Below, one piece after another: positions 61,670 through 64,000 of a stretch of 64,000 nt of DNA. Positions within the stretch are counted from its first letter, which is position 1, and every line of letters starts with the position of its first letter. The DNA is taken from contig OX359245.1 of assembly GCA_947179485.1 (NCBI GenBank), forward strand, positions 19,827,067 through 19,891,066. The letters are read 5' to 3'. The notes under the pieces are model-generated. The model saw nothing but the letters and a program-made list of their open reading frames with translations. It was not told where the DNA came from and made no database searches. Origin of the DNA: Allacma fusca (lineage: Eukaryota > Arthropoda > Collembola > Symphypleona > Sminthuridae). Both the position numbers and the translations under genes were made by a program.

Positions 61670-62861
61670 GTAGATTATACTATTTTTGAAGCAAAAATAC
61701 TGAAATGTATATTCCATTTTACAACAGTTTTCTCCTTGTTCACTGTAAGTAAAATTTTGCTCCTTTCGCATGTGCTCTTATACAGCAAGTTGAGTACTCA
61801 TATGTATATTCCATTTGATTCCCCTTCCGTTAAACATTGTTCCATGTCGGTTAAGGAATGGAATTTATAGCCTACTTTGTGTCGATTATTATAACTAGCA
61901 ACACTGGAACTTGCCTTGCGAATGCTAACGTGATGCAGCTATAAATCAGAAGGAAGCTGGAAAATTTATATTCTATATTATCCAGGAGATGTCAACGAGC
62001 AATCACTCACTCATAAGTGTCCACGTAAAGTTCGGCTGCAAAAATACTAAAATAAATCAATGAATTTCCGGCATGAGACAGCAGGTGCAGCTTAAAAGTT
62101 TCACAAAATTCCGCATTTCATGTGGATTGTCTTGTTTGGGAATTTATTTACTGAAGTTGTGGACCTTACCGTCCAAGATTTCAAATTTATTCGAAGTTAG
62201 ATTACGAAATTTACAAAATCGGGATCCGAGAATACTAATAATAACGAGAAGACTGAATATTAGTTTTATAAATTAAGAAAAAAATCAGGTCTGTCTCATT
62301 GGATCCCATTCACTTCGATCTCAAGCAAAAACGAACAACATAAATAATACAGCTATTATGTACTACTCATTGCATGTATTTTGCAAAACTAGGAAAAGAA
62401 AGATCCACTATTTGTATTATTGTACCTTTGTATCGTACAAACGTTTCGAGAATTTCCTTATATATACATGCTAGGATGTTGACCATATTTTACTTAATCA
62501 AATACTCTTTCTTAAATCAATATACAAATCACCAAATGGTTTTAAAGGACTGGGCGCCTTTAAGTTATTTTATACGTGCAGTTGTTCCACATTATCAATA
62601 ATTATCATGCCACAAAGAACATTAAATCTTAAACCAATTACACAAACAATGCTATATATGTATATGCAATGATCCAAGAGAATTTTGATATCAAATTTTT
62701 TAAGTTTTCTTATTTTTTTTTAAAAGAAATTGTACCATCTGTTAGTTTCCTAAAGTAGTTGGGATAGTAGCCATATAATGTAATTAATTGATAAACTTGT
62801 AAATTGTAAACGCTGAAAGTGAAGTGCGACTAAGTTAATAATGACAAATACAGGGATGGGA

Positions 62862-62862
<1 letters not shown>
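61670..62862. other. Stretch without a recognised gene
   Basis: AT-rich. The frames at 62073-62276 and 62374-62601 show no domain. The continuation of the THAP domain should be here if the gene is real, and I do not see it. Confidence 0.5.

Positions 62863-64000
<1,138 letters not shown>

Overview
The window is nuclear DNA from an arthropod, most probably a hexapod. Every recognisable gene is split by GT-AG introns. Most introns are 50 to 600 bases, but those of the first gene reach several kb. The intergenic DNA is AT-rich and carries simple repeats and small inverted-repeat transposons. A seven-helix chemoreceptor of the insect/springtail gustatory type and a glycine-rich secreted protein point to an arthropod. 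A springtail is my best guess, but the window alone does not prove it.

Layout, left to right. (1) 1-5930 has no gene I can support. (2) 5931-24073 (+) is TTC28, a giant TPR plus CHAT protein in eight exons with its first coding exon missing. Intron 1 (6207-10674) holds a complete hAT-type MITE. (3) 25290-25830 holds a decayed, internally deleted copy of the next gene. It is followed by a palindromic MITE-like block (26008-26329), a minisatellite (27060-27186) and a hairpin with arms of about 370 bp (27291-28144). (4) 29076-29897 (-) encodes a secreted glycine/histidine-rich protein. (5) 30195-34694 has two unassigned open stretches and a 170-bp TA-flanked MITE. (6) 34695-36686 (-) is PDSS2, the non-catalytic subunit of the ubiquinone side-chain synthase. 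(7) 36687-40883 is repeat-rich. (8) 40884-42768 (-) is a three-exon chemoreceptor. (9) 42769-47017 has a perfect 41-bp inverted repeat, a second intact hAT-type MITE and a 21-bp palindrome. (10) 47018-48492 (-) is BLOC1S1, with a MITE-like element in its first intron. (11) 52907-59393 (+) is an OCRL-type inositol polyphosphate 5-phosphatase in 15 exons. (12) 60558-60664 (-) is a possible last exon of an unidentified gene, and 61567-61669 (+) is a THAP zinc-finger exon fragment. (13) 62863-63213 (-) is the last exon of PSMC5/Rpt6, which runs off the right edge.

The genes do not form a pathway cluster. BLOC1S1 and OCRL both act on endosomes and lysosomes, PDSS2 makes ubiquinone in mitochondria, PSMC5 is a proteasome ATPase, and TTC28 relatives act in cytokinesis. 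I read their proximity as ordinary eukaryotic gene order.

The points most worth checking are the intact His/Cys pair in the CHAT domain of TTC28, the duplicated and collapsed glycine-rich gene beside the long hairpin, the clathrin-box-like LIELE in the OCRL protein, and several small transposons with clear ends and target-site duplications.
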